Of a stretch of DNA of 64,000 nt, positions 33,198 through 41,124 are shown piece by piece. Numbering within the stretch: position 1 is the stretch's first letter; each line of letters starts with the position of its first letter. The notes beneath the pieces were generated by a model. It saw only the letters and a list, made by a program, of their open reading frames with translations, had not been told where the DNA came from and did no database searches. The translations under genes were made by a program, and so were the position numbers. The stretch comes from Chitinophaga sp. CB10 (lineage in GTDB: Bacteria > Bacteroidota > Bacteroidia > Chitinophagales > Chitinophagaceae): positions 1 to 64,000 of the forward strand of contig MLAV02000002.1 in the NCBI GenBank assembly GCA_001870995.2, read 5' to 3'.

Positions 33198-33770
33198 TCA
33201 GCATGCTTTGAAACGCAGGCCATGCTGCTGGAGCGCCTCCCGCATCAGCGGCAGGGAAGCCTTGCCCATGCCGTGCAGCGCCAGGATCTCTTTTTCCGAA
33301 TACTTCGCGAGCTTTTGAGGGGTGGTAACGCCGATGCTTTCCAATGCCCGCCGCGCGGGGTTGGAGAGCTTCGGGATAAAGAAACCGTTACCGGCAGCGG
33401 CTTTCTTTTTCGCCGTTTTGGATGCATTTTCCTGCACGCGGAAGGCCGTGATGCGGGCTACCAGTTCCAGGGGCAGGGGCTCGTCCAGCGGGAACTGGAT
33501 GGTGCCTTTGGAGGTAGCATACTGCTGTAATTCCTTTTCAAACTTTTCGATCCCCGACGGCGTGGGGAAGAAGCTGATGTGGCGGTCGTAGCCGCCGAAG
33601 TGAACGAGGTTGCCATTGTACACGAAGGTAGGAATGCCATAGGCTATTTTTTCAGTGGCTTCAGGAGCGGCTTTTTTGATGGTCTGCCGCAATTGTTTCA
33701 GCAGCTTTTGGGTAGCTGCGGGGAAGGTGGAAATATAAGCGTCGATGGTAGTGATGTTATTCTTTTCCAT
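33198..33770 (-). CDS. DUF1801 protein with helix-hairpin-helix tail
   Basis: The protein has about 190 residues from MEKNNITTIDAYI; an earlier in-frame start adds 35 residues with no conservation pattern. The DUF1801 domain (about 5-115) shows IDAYISTFPAATQKLLKQLR, IAYGIPTFVYNGNLVHFGGY, and FFPTPSGIEKFEKELQQY. After a basic linker (SKTAKKKAAAG) the tail (about 130-190, IPKLSNPARRALESIGVTTP, LAKYSEKEILALHGMGKAS) is the helix-hairpin-helix fold of RNA polymerase alpha C-terminal type. The function is unknown. Confidence 0.88.
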   Translation of the reverse strand: MEKNNITTIDAYISTFPAATQKLLKQLRQTIKKAAPEATEKIAYGIPTFVYNGNLVHFGGYDRHISFFPTPSGIEKFEKELQQYATSKGTIQFPLDEPLPLELVARITAFRVQENASKTAKKKAAAGNGFFIPKLSNPARRALESIGVTTPQKLAKYSEKEILALHGMGKASLPLMREALQQHGLRFKAC

Positions 33771-33908
33771 GGGTGCTGTTATTTGTCGTAAAGTTACGGG
33801 GAAGGCGGCAATGGAAACGGGTGCTGTTGCGACATTAACGGGGATAAACACGACGGTCCCGAGCGGCCCCTGCATTTATTCAGGTACGATGATTGATGCG
33901 GGGAGGAT

Positions 33909-34106
33909 ATGCCTTCTACCGTAGTGGCACATTTCAGCTATTTGCCGGAAGCGGCGACCCTGCGCGTCATCTATGTTTCCGGAAAGGTATATGACTACCT
34001 GCATGTACCCCTGCACGTGTATGAGGAAATGAAGCAGGCTTTCAGCAAGGGTACTTATCTCAACAAAAACATCAAGGGGAAGTATGCGTACCGGCAGGTG
34101 AAATAG
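33909..34106 (+). CDS. KTSC-domain protein
   Basis: The protein has 65 residues, nearly all a KTSC domain (TLRVIYVSGKVYDYLHVPLH, VYEEMKQAFSKGTYLNKNIK, then YAYRQV). KTSC domains are named for the Lys-Thr-Ser-Cys motif of lysyl-tRNA-synthetase-like proteins and occur as small stand-alone proteins of unknown function. It overlaps the convergent cytochrome gene by 35 bases at the 3' ends. Confidence 0.85.
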   Translation: MPSTVVAHFSYLPEAATLRVIYVSGKVYDYLHVPLHVYEEMKQAFSKGTYLNKNIKGKYAYRQVK

Positions 34107-35286
34107 CCTGGCGATACACCTTTATGAGGTGCGACCTGAGGGAATCCGCCACCGGCTGCGGTTTACCGTCCGGCAGCAGCGTGATCACCCGGGAAGGCTG
34201 CACCGGCATATGGCAGTTCACGCATTGCTGCTGCAGTAATTCCGGCGCCATTTCCTTGCTGGTGCAGAATTTTGCGGTGGCCGGCTGATGGCAGCTGAGG
34301 CACTGGTAATTGTAAGTCTGCAGGTTGCTGCGGTTATCCTCGTGGGGGTTGTGGCAGGTATTGCAGGTCAGCTGGTTGGAGGCCCGGTAGCATTTACTCG
34401 CCGTCAGCAGCTGGTACTGGTTGCCGTGTACATCGTTGGAATGCCTTTCGCTGCCGGTGGCCAGGTAATCGGCCATGATGAAGTCGGACAGCTTATCCCC
34501 CGGCCTGAACGCAAACAGGGAACGTTGCGGGGTTTTGAGGCCGGCGTGGCATACGGCGCACATATCCACCTGTTGCTGCCGGGTGAGGGCCCCTATACGC
34601 GCGATATGCTGCGCTGATTTTTCCTTCGGATGGTTTGTGTGAAAATCCGCGTGTTCCCTGGCGGGGCCGTGGCAACGCTCGCAGTTGATGCCGTACATCA
34701 CTTCATTTTCCGCGAAGGTTTCCACCTGCCGCATGCCTTCGAAGGCGGTTTCATATTTCACGTAGGAGCTGTGGCAGGAAAAGCAGTCCGCCGGTACCAC
34801 ACGGCCAAAATACGGCTGGGTGGCCGGAAAGCCGGGGCTGTTGGCCCAACTGTGCACCTGTGTGAAATAGGATATCGGCAGTTGGTAGTATTTTTTTTCT
34901 TTGTAGGAAAGATATGTCTGCGCCTTACGTCCCTGGCCCATCGTCACCGCAAAATTAGCTTTCTCCATCGGTCTGCCATCGCGGTAAGCCTGCTGATATA
35001 GCTGCGAGCCCTCCTTTACCATTTGAACAGTTGCCCCTCCCGGAAAGGAAAACTGGTTGGCAGGCGCGATAAAACTCCCGAGTACGGAATGCTCGTCCGC
35101 CCGGGCGCTGGCAAAAAAATGCGCGGAGCCGCGGTGCTTTTCAAACTCCGGGCGGTGGCAGCTTTTACAGGCATCATCCCCCGCGTAGGCAGGGCCGCGC
35201 GGATCGGGGTTGGTACCAACGCATTGCGACAGGATGGTAACCAGCAGCACTAACAAAGTCAGGAGGTAAAGGAGACGCTTGGGCAT
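34072..35286 (-). CDS. heptaheme c-type cytochrome lipoprotein
   Basis: The protein has about 404 residues from MPKRLLYLL. The signal ends in a lipobox-like LSQC. Seven CxxCH haem-attachment motifs are present (CKSCH, CFSCH, CERCH, CAVCH, CNTCH, CLSCH, CVNCH), arranged as in multihaem electron-transfer cytochromes of the cytochrome c-554 type. It would be an envelope electron carrier. No reductase is adjacent, so its partner is unknown. Its 3' end overlaps the KTSC gene. Confidence 0.9.
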   Translation of the reverse strand: MPKRLLYLLTLLVLLVTILSQCVGTNPDPRGPAYAGDDACKSCHRPEFEKHRGSAHFFASARADEHSVLGSFIAPANQFSFPGGATVQMVKEGSQLYQQAYRDGRPMEKANFAVTMGQGRKAQTYLSYKEKKYYQLPISYFTQVHSWANSPGFPATQPYFGRVVPADCFSCHSSYVKYETAFEGMRQVETFAENEVMYGINCERCHGPAREHADFHTNHPKEKSAQHIARIGALTRQQQVDMCAVCHAGLKTPQRSLFAFRPGDKLSDFIMADYLATGSERHSNDVHGNQYQLLTASKCYRASNQLTCNTCHNPHEDNRSNLQTYNYQCLSCHQPATAKFCTSKEMAPELLQQQCVNCHMPVQPSRVITLLPDGKPQPVADSLRSHLIKVYRQAISPAGTHTSP

Positions 35287-35444
35287 AAAGAAAAATACGT
35301 TGCGCAAGATACAATGATAAGGATAAAAATTTTCCAGGGACGGGCAGGCGACCTGAAAGTGGCATTAGATCTCTCTATACAAAAAATAAATAACATAGAT
35401 ATAATAGATACCTGTAAATGCCCGATGCCTTATATTTGTTGTAG

Positions 35445-36155
35445 ATGAAATTATTACTCATAGAAGACGAACCTGCTGTAGTATCTGTTATTACCCGCGG
35501 CCTCACGGAAGCCGGGTACGAGGTAAGCGTGGCGCCTGACGGCGCCAGCGGGTTACGCATGGCTTTGGACAACCCCATTTTTTCCCTGATCATCCTGGAC
35601 GTGATGTTGCCCGCGCTGAACGGCATCGAAGTGTGCAAGGCGATCCGCAGGGAAGAAATTGCGACCCCGATATTAATGCTGACGGCACTGGGCACAACGG
35701 AAAACATTGTGATGGGGCTGGACAGCGGCGCGGACGATTACCTCGTGAAACCTTTCAAGCTGCAGGAGCTGGAAGCCCGCATCCGCAGCCTGCTGCGGCG
35801 TAAGAGCGGGGTTGCCGCGCCGGTGGTAAATACGCCCGTGCTGCAAATGGGCAACCTGATGCTGAATACCGACACGAAAGCCGCCACCAGGGCCGGCAGC
35901 GACATACAGTTAACCGCCACCGAATACCGTTTGCTGGAATACCTGCTGCGCAATCCGCGCAAAGTGTTATCCCGCATGGAAATCCTGGAACAGGTATGGG
36001 GCATTGATTTTAATATGAATACGAAAGTAGTGGATGTGTACATCAACTACCTGCGGAAAAAATTGAATAAAAACGGCCAGCCGGAACTGATACAAACCGT
36101 TACCGGACTGGGTTACATGCTAAAGGACAACAACCTGGATGAAGATACGCCATAA
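35445..36155 (+). CDS. OmpR/PhoB-type response regulator
   Basis: The protein has 236 residues. The receiver domain (1-115) has ED near the N-terminus, a phosphorylatable Asp in IILDVMLPALNG and a Lys in DYLVKPF. A winged-helix DNA-binding domain (about 135-230) has LTATEYRLLEYLLRNPRKVL and VWGIDFNMNTKVVDVYINYL. Its gene overlaps the kinase start by 17 bases. A TATATTTG -7 match at 35431-35438 would leave almost no leader before the ATG. OmpR-type regulators bind direct repeats at 11-bp spacing, as found upstream of the stress-protein gene. Confidence 0.96.
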   Translation: MKLLLIEDEPAVVSVITRGLTEAGYEVSVAPDGASGLRMALDNPIFSLIILDVMLPALNGIEVCKAIRREEIATPILMLTALGTTENIVMGLDSGADDYLVKPFKLQELEARIRSLLRRKSGVAAPVVNTPVLQMGNLMLNTDTKAATRAGSDIQLTATEYRLLEYLLRNPRKVLSRMEILEQVWGIDFNMNTKVVDVYINYLRKKLNKNGQPELIQTVTGLGYMLKDNNLDEDTP

Positions 36156-37497
36156 AATATTGCTTGCATTTGCAGGGCTTACGATTTCCACCATTGTGAT
36201 TATGGGCGGGCTGGTGTACTATTTTGCCAACCAGCATTCCTTTGAGGATTTCTACAAGCGCCTGGAAATACGCGCGTACCTGGCGGCGAAAGCCACGCTT
36301 CCGTATTATGAGTCCGATGCCGTTATTTATAACGAGATCCGCGAGGAGCACCTGGAAAAGCTGCCCGCTGAAAAAGAGTATTTCCTGAAGGTGGACAGTA
36401 CAGGCGTTGTGCAAAAGAATACGGACCTGGACCTGCCTGCCTCCTTTTATAACACCGTGCTGACGCAGCACCTGGCCACCCACCGGGAGGGCAACCGGTT
36501 TTATGAAGGGGTGTTGTATAAGTCCAAACAGGGGCTGTACGTGGTGATTGTAAGCGCGATCAACCAATACAGCCAGGAGTATATGGCCTGGCTGCAAAAG
36601 TTCCTGTTGATCTGTTTTATTATTTCCTCTGTTATCCTGCTTGGGGTGGGCGTGTTTTTTAGCCGCCTCACGTTACAGCCTATACGCCATATTATGAACC
36701 AGGTAAAGAGCATCAGCTCCCGGAACCTGCACCTGCGGCTGAATATGGACAACAGCGGCGACGAGCTGAACGAGCTGGCCGCCACGTTCAACAATATGCT
36801 GGACCGGCTGGAAACTGCTTTTGAAACGCAGAATAACTTTGTCAGCAATGCATCCCATGAGCTGAGTACTCCGCTCACGGCCATCATCGGCGAGGCGGAG
36901 CTGGCCCTCAGTAAGGACAGGAGCCCTGAGAGTTATAAGAAAGCGATGCAAAGCATCCTGACGGAAGCTGGCAGGCTCGAGCATATCACCAAGAGCCTGC
37001 TCCACCTGGCGCAGACAGGCTTTGACGGCATGAAGCCCCAGTGGCAGGCCGTACGTACGGATGAACTGCTGTTCACCGTTAAGGACACCATTGATAAATT
37101 AATCCCCGGCAGCCAGGTAAACATTGACTACAGCCTGTTTCCGGAGGAGGAGGAAAAGCTGACGGTCAATGGTAACGAGCAGTTGCTGGAGCTGGCGTTG
37201 AGTAATATTGTGATGAATGCCTGCAAATATTCGAATAACAAGCCGGTGTCCATCGCGCTTGCGGCGACGGACAAGAAGGTGATCATCATTGTAAAGGACC
37301 AGGGTATCGGCATTCCGCAGCAGGATATTCCTTATATATTTTCCCCCTTCTTCCGGGCATCCAACACCGGTGAATTCAAGGGTTACGGCATAGGGTTACC
37401 GCTGGCGATGAACATCATCCGTATGCACAAGGGGGACATCATTGTGCAGAGCCAGGTAAACGTCGGAACCGAGATCAGGGTTGAGTTACCGCTGTAA
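36139..37497 (+). CDS. membrane sensor histidine kinase
   Basis: The protein has 452 residues. Two membrane helices (about 9-29 and 150-175) enclose a periplasmic sensor of about 120 residues; a HAMP domain follows (about 176-230). The HisKA box has SHELSTPLTAIIGE, with the phospho-acceptor histidine. The ATPase domain has NIVMNACKYSNN, DQGIGIP and GYGIGLPLAM. It is co-translated with the response regulator. The stimulus is unknown, but the presumed target operon encodes stress-type and chloride-channel-type proteins. Confidence 0.96.
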   Translation: MKIRHKILLAFAGLTISTIVIMGGLVYYFANQHSFEDFYKRLEIRAYLAAKATLPYYESDAVIYNEIREEHLEKLPAEKEYFLKVDSTGVVQKNTDLDLPASFYNTVLTQHLATHREGNRFYEGVLYKSKQGLYVVIVSAINQYSQEYMAWLQKFLLICFIISSVILLGVGVFFSRLTLQPIRHIMNQVKSISSRNLHLRLNMDNSGDELNELAATFNNMLDRLETAFETQNNFVSNASHELSTPLTAIIGEAELALSKDRSPESYKKAMQSILTEAGRLEHITKSLLHLAQTGFDGMKPQWQAVRTDELLFTVKDTIDKLIPGSQVNIDYSLFPEEEEKLTVNGNEQLLELALSNIVMNACKYSNNKPVSIALAATDKKVIIIVKDQGIGIPQQDIPYIFSPFFRASNTGEFKGYGIGLPLAMNIIRMHKGDIIVQSQVNVGTEIRVELPL

Positions 37498-37506
37498 GCG
37501 CCCCGT

Positions 37507-37569
37507 TTCTTACCGTTTTCTTACCACATTCTTACCACCTTTTAACCGCCCTCTTACCGCGTTCTAATG
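37507..37569 (+). promoter_or_regulatory. five to six 11-bp-spaced TTCTTACC repeats (response-regulator sites)
   Basis: TTCTTACC occurs at 37507, 37518 and 37529, with variants TTTTAACC at 37540, CTCTTACC at 37551 and TTCTAATG at 37562. Every step is exactly 11 bases. OmpR/PhoB-type regulators bind direct repeats at this spacing. The array ends nine bases before a TAGTTTTG -7 element and lies directly after the two-component genes. Confidence 0.7.
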
Positions 37570-37578
37570 GTACGCTCA

Positions 37579-37586
37579 TAGTTTTG
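37579..37586 (+). promoter_or_regulatory. -7 element of the stress-protein operon
   Basis: TAGTTTTG matches TAnnTTTG exactly. No TTTG occurs at the -33 position, which is instead filled by the 11-bp repeats, as expected for an activated promoter. The start codon is at 37606. Confidence 0.65.
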
Positions 37587-37605
37587 TATCATAAATACAA
37601 CAGCT

Positions 37606-38091
37606 ATGAAAAATGTACTTATTCCTACTGACTTTTCCATACGTTCTCTTGGTTATGTACACAACGTAGTATCCCAGTACCCGGACGAGCTGGTGAATGT
37701 GATTTTCGTGCATGCGTTACGTATGCCTGACTCGATTTTTGACCTGGTGACCTTTACGCGTAATAGCAGGCATGTAGAGCTGATCACGGCTGATTTCAAA
37801 GATGGTTGCGAGATCATCCGCAATAAATATGCTTCCAGTATTAACCAGTTGAAAGTGGAATTTTTCCATGGGGATACGGGTGTTGCATTTAAGAACTTCT
37901 GCCTGGCGAACAATATTGACGTGATTGTGGAACCTACGGACCTGGAATATAAAGCGCCGAGCAAACGTAGTTACAATCCCGCGAAGCTGATCAGCAAGGC
38001 TAAATTACCGAAGCTGGCGGCCACTTTACCGGGAAGCAGGAAAGTAGTGGTAAAGGCGACTATTTCATCGCTGTTGCTTGCATCTGAATAA
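37606..38091 (+). CDS. universal-stress-protein-like protein
   Basis: The protein has 161 residues. The fold opens MKNVLIPTDFSIRSLGYVHN, the classic start of a UspA domain, and continues VNVIFVHALRMPDS and CLANNIDVIVEPTDLE. The glycine-rich ATP-binding loop of Usp proteins is absent near the C-terminus, so it may not bind ATP. It is the first gene after the 11-bp repeat promoter and precedes the bestrophin gene by 15 bases, so both are likely controlled by the two-component pair. Confidence 0.8.
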   Translation: MKNVLIPTDFSIRSLGYVHNVVSQYPDELVNVIFVHALRMPDSIFDLVTFTRNSRHVELITADFKDGCEIIRNKYASSINQLKVEFFHGDTGVAFKNFCLANNIDVIVEPTDLEYKAPSKRSYNPAKLISKAKLPKLAATLPGSRKVVVKATISSLLLASE

Positions 38092-38106
38092 TTAAAACAG
38101 TGTGTT

Positions 38107-39030
38107 ATGCTGCTAAGAAAGAACATCCCATTTGGTTATGTATTCGGGAAAATTAAGTACGAGATAATGGTGGTAGCAGTTTACAGCATGTTTATCAACA
38201 TCCTCTACTACCAATTCAATCTTAAGAATATAAGTATTCCTATAGCGGTGCCGATGGTATTGGGCACGGTATTGTCGTTGCTGCTGGCGTTCAGGAGCAA
38301 CCAGGCCTACGACCGCTGGTGGGAAGCGCGATCCATCTGGGGCGCGATAGTAAATGATTCACGTTCTCTGTCCAGACAGATTTTAACTTTAACGGCCACG
38401 GCTTATCCATCAGAAGAATTAGAGCATTTCAGGGAACGTTTTATAAAGCGGCAGGCAGCCTGGTGTCATAGTCTGGGCCAGTCGTTGCGCAAAACCGATC
38501 CATTAAAGGGTTTGGAGCGGTTGGTAACGCGGCGGGAATTGAACTATGTGATGAAGTATGATAATGTGCCGGCTGCGCTGTTGCTTTTACACGGTAAGGA
38601 TATCAAGACGGCGCTGGAAAACGAGTGGATCAACAGTTACCAGCAGGTAGCGCTGGACACGACGCTGAACCGGCTTTGCGACGCGATGGGTAAGTGCGAG
38701 CGTATCAAGAACACGGTATTCCCGGCTACTTATAGTCTTTACACGCATTTTACGGTATTGTTTTTCATCCTGCTGTTACCGTTTGCCCTGATTGATTCAT
38801 TAGGGTTTATGGAAATACCGCTGGTGATAGCGATTGCCTCCTCTTTCCTGCTGATTGAGCGCATGGGTATCAGTTTACAGGACCCCTTTGAGGGCAAGCC
38901 AACGGATACGCCGATGACGACGATTGCCAGGACGATAGAGCGCGACCTGCGGCAGATGCTGCACGAGCAGACGCAGGAAGAGCAGCAGGAAGAGATTTTA
39001 GCAGAACGACCAACTTACTATGTATTATAG
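38107..39030 (+). CDS. bestrophin-family (UPF0187) channel protein
   Basis: The protein has 307 residues. Family marks are the N-terminal FGKIKYEIMVVAVYSMF helix, LAFRSNQAYDRWWEARSIWG (the bestrophin signature) and two C-terminal helices (FTVLFFILLLPFALIDSLGF, IPLVIAIASSFLLIERMGIS) followed by DPFEGKPTDTPM. Bacterial homologues form pentameric ion channels. It is co-transcribed with the Usp-like gene. Ion selectivity cannot be read from the sequence. Confidence 0.93.
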   Translation: MLLRKNIPFGYVFGKIKYEIMVVAVYSMFINILYYQFNLKNISIPIAVPMVLGTVLSLLLAFRSNQAYDRWWEARSIWGAIVNDSRSLSRQILTLTATAYPSEELEHFRERFIKRQAAWCHSLGQSLRKTDPLKGLERLVTRRELNYVMKYDNVPAALLLLHGKDIKTALENEWINSYQQVALDTTLNRLCDAMGKCERIKNTVFPATYSLYTHFTVLFFILLLPFALIDSLGFMEIPLVIAIASSFLLIERMGISLQDPFEGKPTDTPMTTIARTIERDLRQMLHEQTQEEQQEEILAERPTYYVL

Positions 39031-39073
39031 CCAGACAATTTGTGCAAGGCAACAAATTATAGCGTTAAATAAC

Positions 39074-39104
39074 GACCCCGGTTTTCACCGGGGTCTGTTT
39101 TTTT
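39074..39104 (+). terminator. terminator of the Usp/bestrophin operon
   Basis: The nine-base stem GACCCCGGT (39074-39082) with ACCGGGGTC (39087-39095) is followed by TGTTTTTTT. Confidence 0.85.
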
Positions 39105-39122
39105 AGGGTGGGTTAAAATTAA

Positions 39123-39155
39123 TTTGGATATTTAAAATTTTTAGTTCTATATTTG
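39123..39155 (+). promoter_or_regulatory. tRNA-Asp promoter
   Basis: TTTG (39123-39126) and TATATTTG (39148-39155) with 21 bases between form a complete Bacteroidota -33/-7 promoter, 15 bases before the tRNA. The second tRNA-Asp has the same arrangement. Confidence 0.75.
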
Positions 39156-39170
39156 CAACCCCAACGGAAA

Positions 39171-39244
39171 GGATCGGTAGTTCAGTTGGTTAGAATGCCG
39201 CCCTGTCACGGCGGAGGTCGCGGGTTCGAGTCCCGTCCGGTCCG
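39171..39244 (+). tRNA. tRNA-Asp (GTC)
   Basis: A 74-base cloverleaf with acceptor arms GGATCGG and CCGGTCC, anticodon loop CTGTCAC (anticodon GTC), and a T-loop TTCGAGT. No CCA is encoded. It differs from the tRNA-Asp at 53342 only by a compensating base pair in the acceptor stem. Confidence 0.97.
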
Positions 39245-39251
39245 CGAAGAA

Positions 39252-39276
39252 GCCTGCGCTGAGCGCGGGCTTTTTT
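39252..39276 (+). terminator. tRNA-Asp terminator
   Basis: The stem GCCTGCGC (39252-39259) with GCGCGGGC (39263-39270), one T-G pair and a three-base loop, is followed by TTTTTT. Confidence 0.8.
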
Positions 39277-39552
39277 ATTTGGTCAACTTCCTTCCTTTAT
39301 CTTTGCGGACAGTGCTGAATTATTTTCTGAGATTATACTCTTTGAAGAATTTTTATAAACCCTATTGGCCAGTCGTCTTGAGGTCCAAAGCTAATTTTGT
39401 TCACCAGGAATCACTGATGAATTTGCAAACATTTCCATTTTTATTATATTGCAATACGTGAAATGTGAATTGTTAATTCCCATCTCCCTCCTTCTTCACA
39501 TGAAACTGACAATGGACAATTATTTTCTCACTTAATTCATTGTTTACACGCT
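39277..39552. other. AT-rich gap between tRNA-Asp and the GNAT gene
   Basis: I see no convincing gene. TAATTTTG at 39392-39399 matches the -7 consensus but lies about 150 bases before the next start and lacks a -33 partner. This is the region where an element inserted at the tRNA 3' end would join the chromosome; no integrase is present. Confidence 0.4.
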
Positions 39553-40602
39553 ATGAAATTCGAGTACTTCAAAAACATTGATCTCAATGATCCGTTCTTC
39601 GATTCGCTAAAAGCTGATTATATTGAATTTAGCAAGTGGTTTGAGATGAAATCCACCGGAGATGCCCAGGCCTATACATCGTATGATACAGCAGGGCGCA
39701 TACAGGGCTTTCTTTATTTAAAGAAAGAAAATGCAGCATTGACGGACATTACACCTGCACTGCCTGAGAAAACACGACTGAAAGTAGGCACTTTTAAAAT
39801 CACCCCACATGGCACCAAAATGGGTGAACGATTTATCAAAAAGATTTTTGACTATGCCGTGGTTACAGGTATCCGCGAGATATATGTAACAATTTTTCCC
39901 AAGCATGCACATCTCATTTCATTGCTCAGCAAATATGGCTTTAGAAAGGTGGCGGAAAAGTCAACTGCCAACGGAACTGAAGATGTATTGTTGAAAGATA
40001 TGACTGCTGTTACCAATAGTATCTATCTGAACTATCCTTTAATATCTGTATCACGGGCCAGGAAATTCCTGCTGGCAATAAAACCAGAGTATCACACAGA
40101 ATTATTTCCGGACTCAAAACTATTTGGCGAAAAGTATGAATTGATCCAGGACATTTCACATACCAATAGCATTCATAAAGTGTACTTGTGCGCAATAGAA
40201 TCCGTTAAAATCCTAACCCCCGGAGATTTACTGGTAATTTACCGGACATCGGATCAACAGGGAGCAGCCTATTATAGATCTGTGGCATCATCTATTTGTA
40301 CTGTTGAAGAAGTACTTACCAGAAATAACTTCAATGATATAGAGGAATATTTGAAGTACTGCCAGGCGCATAGTATCTTTAGCAAAGAGATTCTGGAAGG
40401 CATGTATAAAAGTTACAAGCCATTGTATATCATTAAAATGACTTATAATGCAGCGTTAACAAAGCGCCTTAACAGAGCAACCCTGATAAACGAAATCGGG
40501 CTGGATGCCGGACAATATTGGGGTTTCTTTGAGTTAACCCATCCACAATTCAACAACATCTTACAAAAAGGAGAAGTCAATGAAAATATTATTATCGATT
40601 AA
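39553..40602 (+). CDS. GNAT acetyltransferase fused to an ASCH/PUA-like domain
   Basis: The protein has 349 residues. The N-terminal GNAT domain (about 1-155) has the acetyl-CoA region LKVGTFKITPHGTKMGERFI followed by IREIYVTIF and LISLLSKYGFRKV. The C-terminal half (about 170-330) opens FLLAIKPEYHTELFP and continues GDLLVIYRT, closely parallel to the start of the neighbouring ASCH protein (ILLSIKPEYVEKIFSG). It therefore looks like a second, diverged ASCH/PUA-superfamily domain. Such domains usually bind RNA or modified nucleotides. The gene overlaps the ASCH gene by 23 bases, is AT-rich and directly follows tRNA-Asp. An RNA-modifying or toxin-antitoxin role is an inference. Confidence 0.7.
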   Translation: MKFEYFKNIDLNDPFFDSLKADYIEFSKWFEMKSTGDAQAYTSYDTAGRIQGFLYLKKENAALTDITPALPEKTRLKVGTFKITPHGTKMGERFIKKIFDYAVVTGIREIYVTIFPKHAHLISLLSKYGFRKVAEKSTANGTEDVLLKDMTAVTNSIYLNYPLISVSRARKFLLAIKPEYHTELFPDSKLFGEKYELIQDISHTNSIHKVYLCAIESVKILTPGDLLVIYRTSDQQGAAYYRSVASSICTVEEVLTRNNFNDIEEYLKYCQAHSIFSKEILEGMYKSYKPLYIIKMTYNAALTKRLNRATLINEIGLDAGQYWGFFELTHPQFNNILQKGEVNENIIID

Positions 40603-40954
40603 ACCAGAATACGTCGAAAAGATCTTCAGCGGAGAAAAAAAATTCGAATACCGCAAATCGATATTTATCAACAAAGACATAAAAAATATCGTTGTTTATT
40701 CCACTATGCCGGTGGGCAAAATTGTAGGAGAATTTACCATAGAGGAAATCCTGCATAACAGCCCTGAAATTATATGGTCGGAAACGAAGGAATTTTCAGG
40801 CGTTAAAAAAGAATTTTACAATAGCTACTTTGAAGGAAGGTCTTCGGCTTTTGCGATTAAAATCAGTAATCCGGTGCTGTACAAAAAGCCTATCGACCCT
40901 AAGAAAAAATACAAATCTTTTGTTGCGCCACAGTCTTTCAAATACCTGAACTAA
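40580..40954 (+). CDS. ASCH-domain protein
   Basis: The protein has 124 residues. The ASCH domain fills it: LLSIKPEYVEKIFSGEKKFE followed by YRKSIF, then IVVYSTMPVGKIVGEFTIEE. The SGEKKFEYRK segment corresponds to the conserved G-x-K-x-x-E-x-R of the family. ASCH proteins include E. coli YqfB, an N4-acetylcytidine amidohydrolase, and the Zymomonas ribonuclease. A strong Shine-Dalgarno (AAAGGAG, 40567-40573) lies six bases before the ATG inside the GNAT gene, unusual for Bacteroidota. Co-translation with a GNAT suggests an acetylate/deacetylate or toxin/antitoxin pair; this is untested. Confidence 0.85.
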   Translation: MKILLSIKPEYVEKIFSGEKKFEYRKSIFINKDIKNIVVYSTMPVGKIVGEFTIEEILHNSPEIIWSETKEFSGVKKEFYNSYFEGRSSAFAIKISNPVLYKKPIDPKKKYKSFVAPQSFKYLN

Positions 40955-41016
40955 ACTATTCTACCGGTGCCGGTTTTGAAAAAGAACCGGCGCAATACCA
41001 GTAATTACCTTAAACT

Positions 41017-41071
41017 GCCATTGCAGGATACCCGCCGCTCATTTATCTGCTGGTATCCTGCAATGGCTTTT
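41017..41071 (+). terminator. long hairpin after the ASCH gene
   Basis: A 16-base perfect inverted repeat (41017-41032 with 41052-41067) with a 19-base loop is followed by TTTTG. It probably ends the GNAT/ASCH transcript, though the T run is short for an intrinsic terminator. Confidence 0.6.
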
Positions 41072-41088
41072 GTATAATTATCAAAGAA

Positions 41089-41111
41089 CCCGGCAGTTCG
41101 CCACAGCCGGG
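41089..41111 (-). terminator. probable terminator of the collagen-like gene
   Basis: The stem CCCGGC (41089-41094) with GCCGGG (41106-41111) is followed on the minus strand by TTCTTT, a weak T run. It lies 13 bases past the stop of the collagen-like lipoprotein gene. Confidence 0.5.
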
Positions 41112-41124
41112 CCTCTACGGATCA

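Noticed and set aside
37507..37569. CRISPR-like or tandem satellite array
   Set aside because: Units are 8 bases at 11-base spacing with no spacers and no cas genes; position before a promoter fits regulator sites better.
39153..39461. Open frame of 102 codons overlapping tRNA-Asp
   Set aside because: It runs through the tRNA and its terminator; no start signal or conserved feature.
40580..40954. Naming the ASCH gene yqfB
   Set aside because: The domain family fits, but full catalytic equivalence to the E. coli amidohydrolase cannot be established from the sequence alone.
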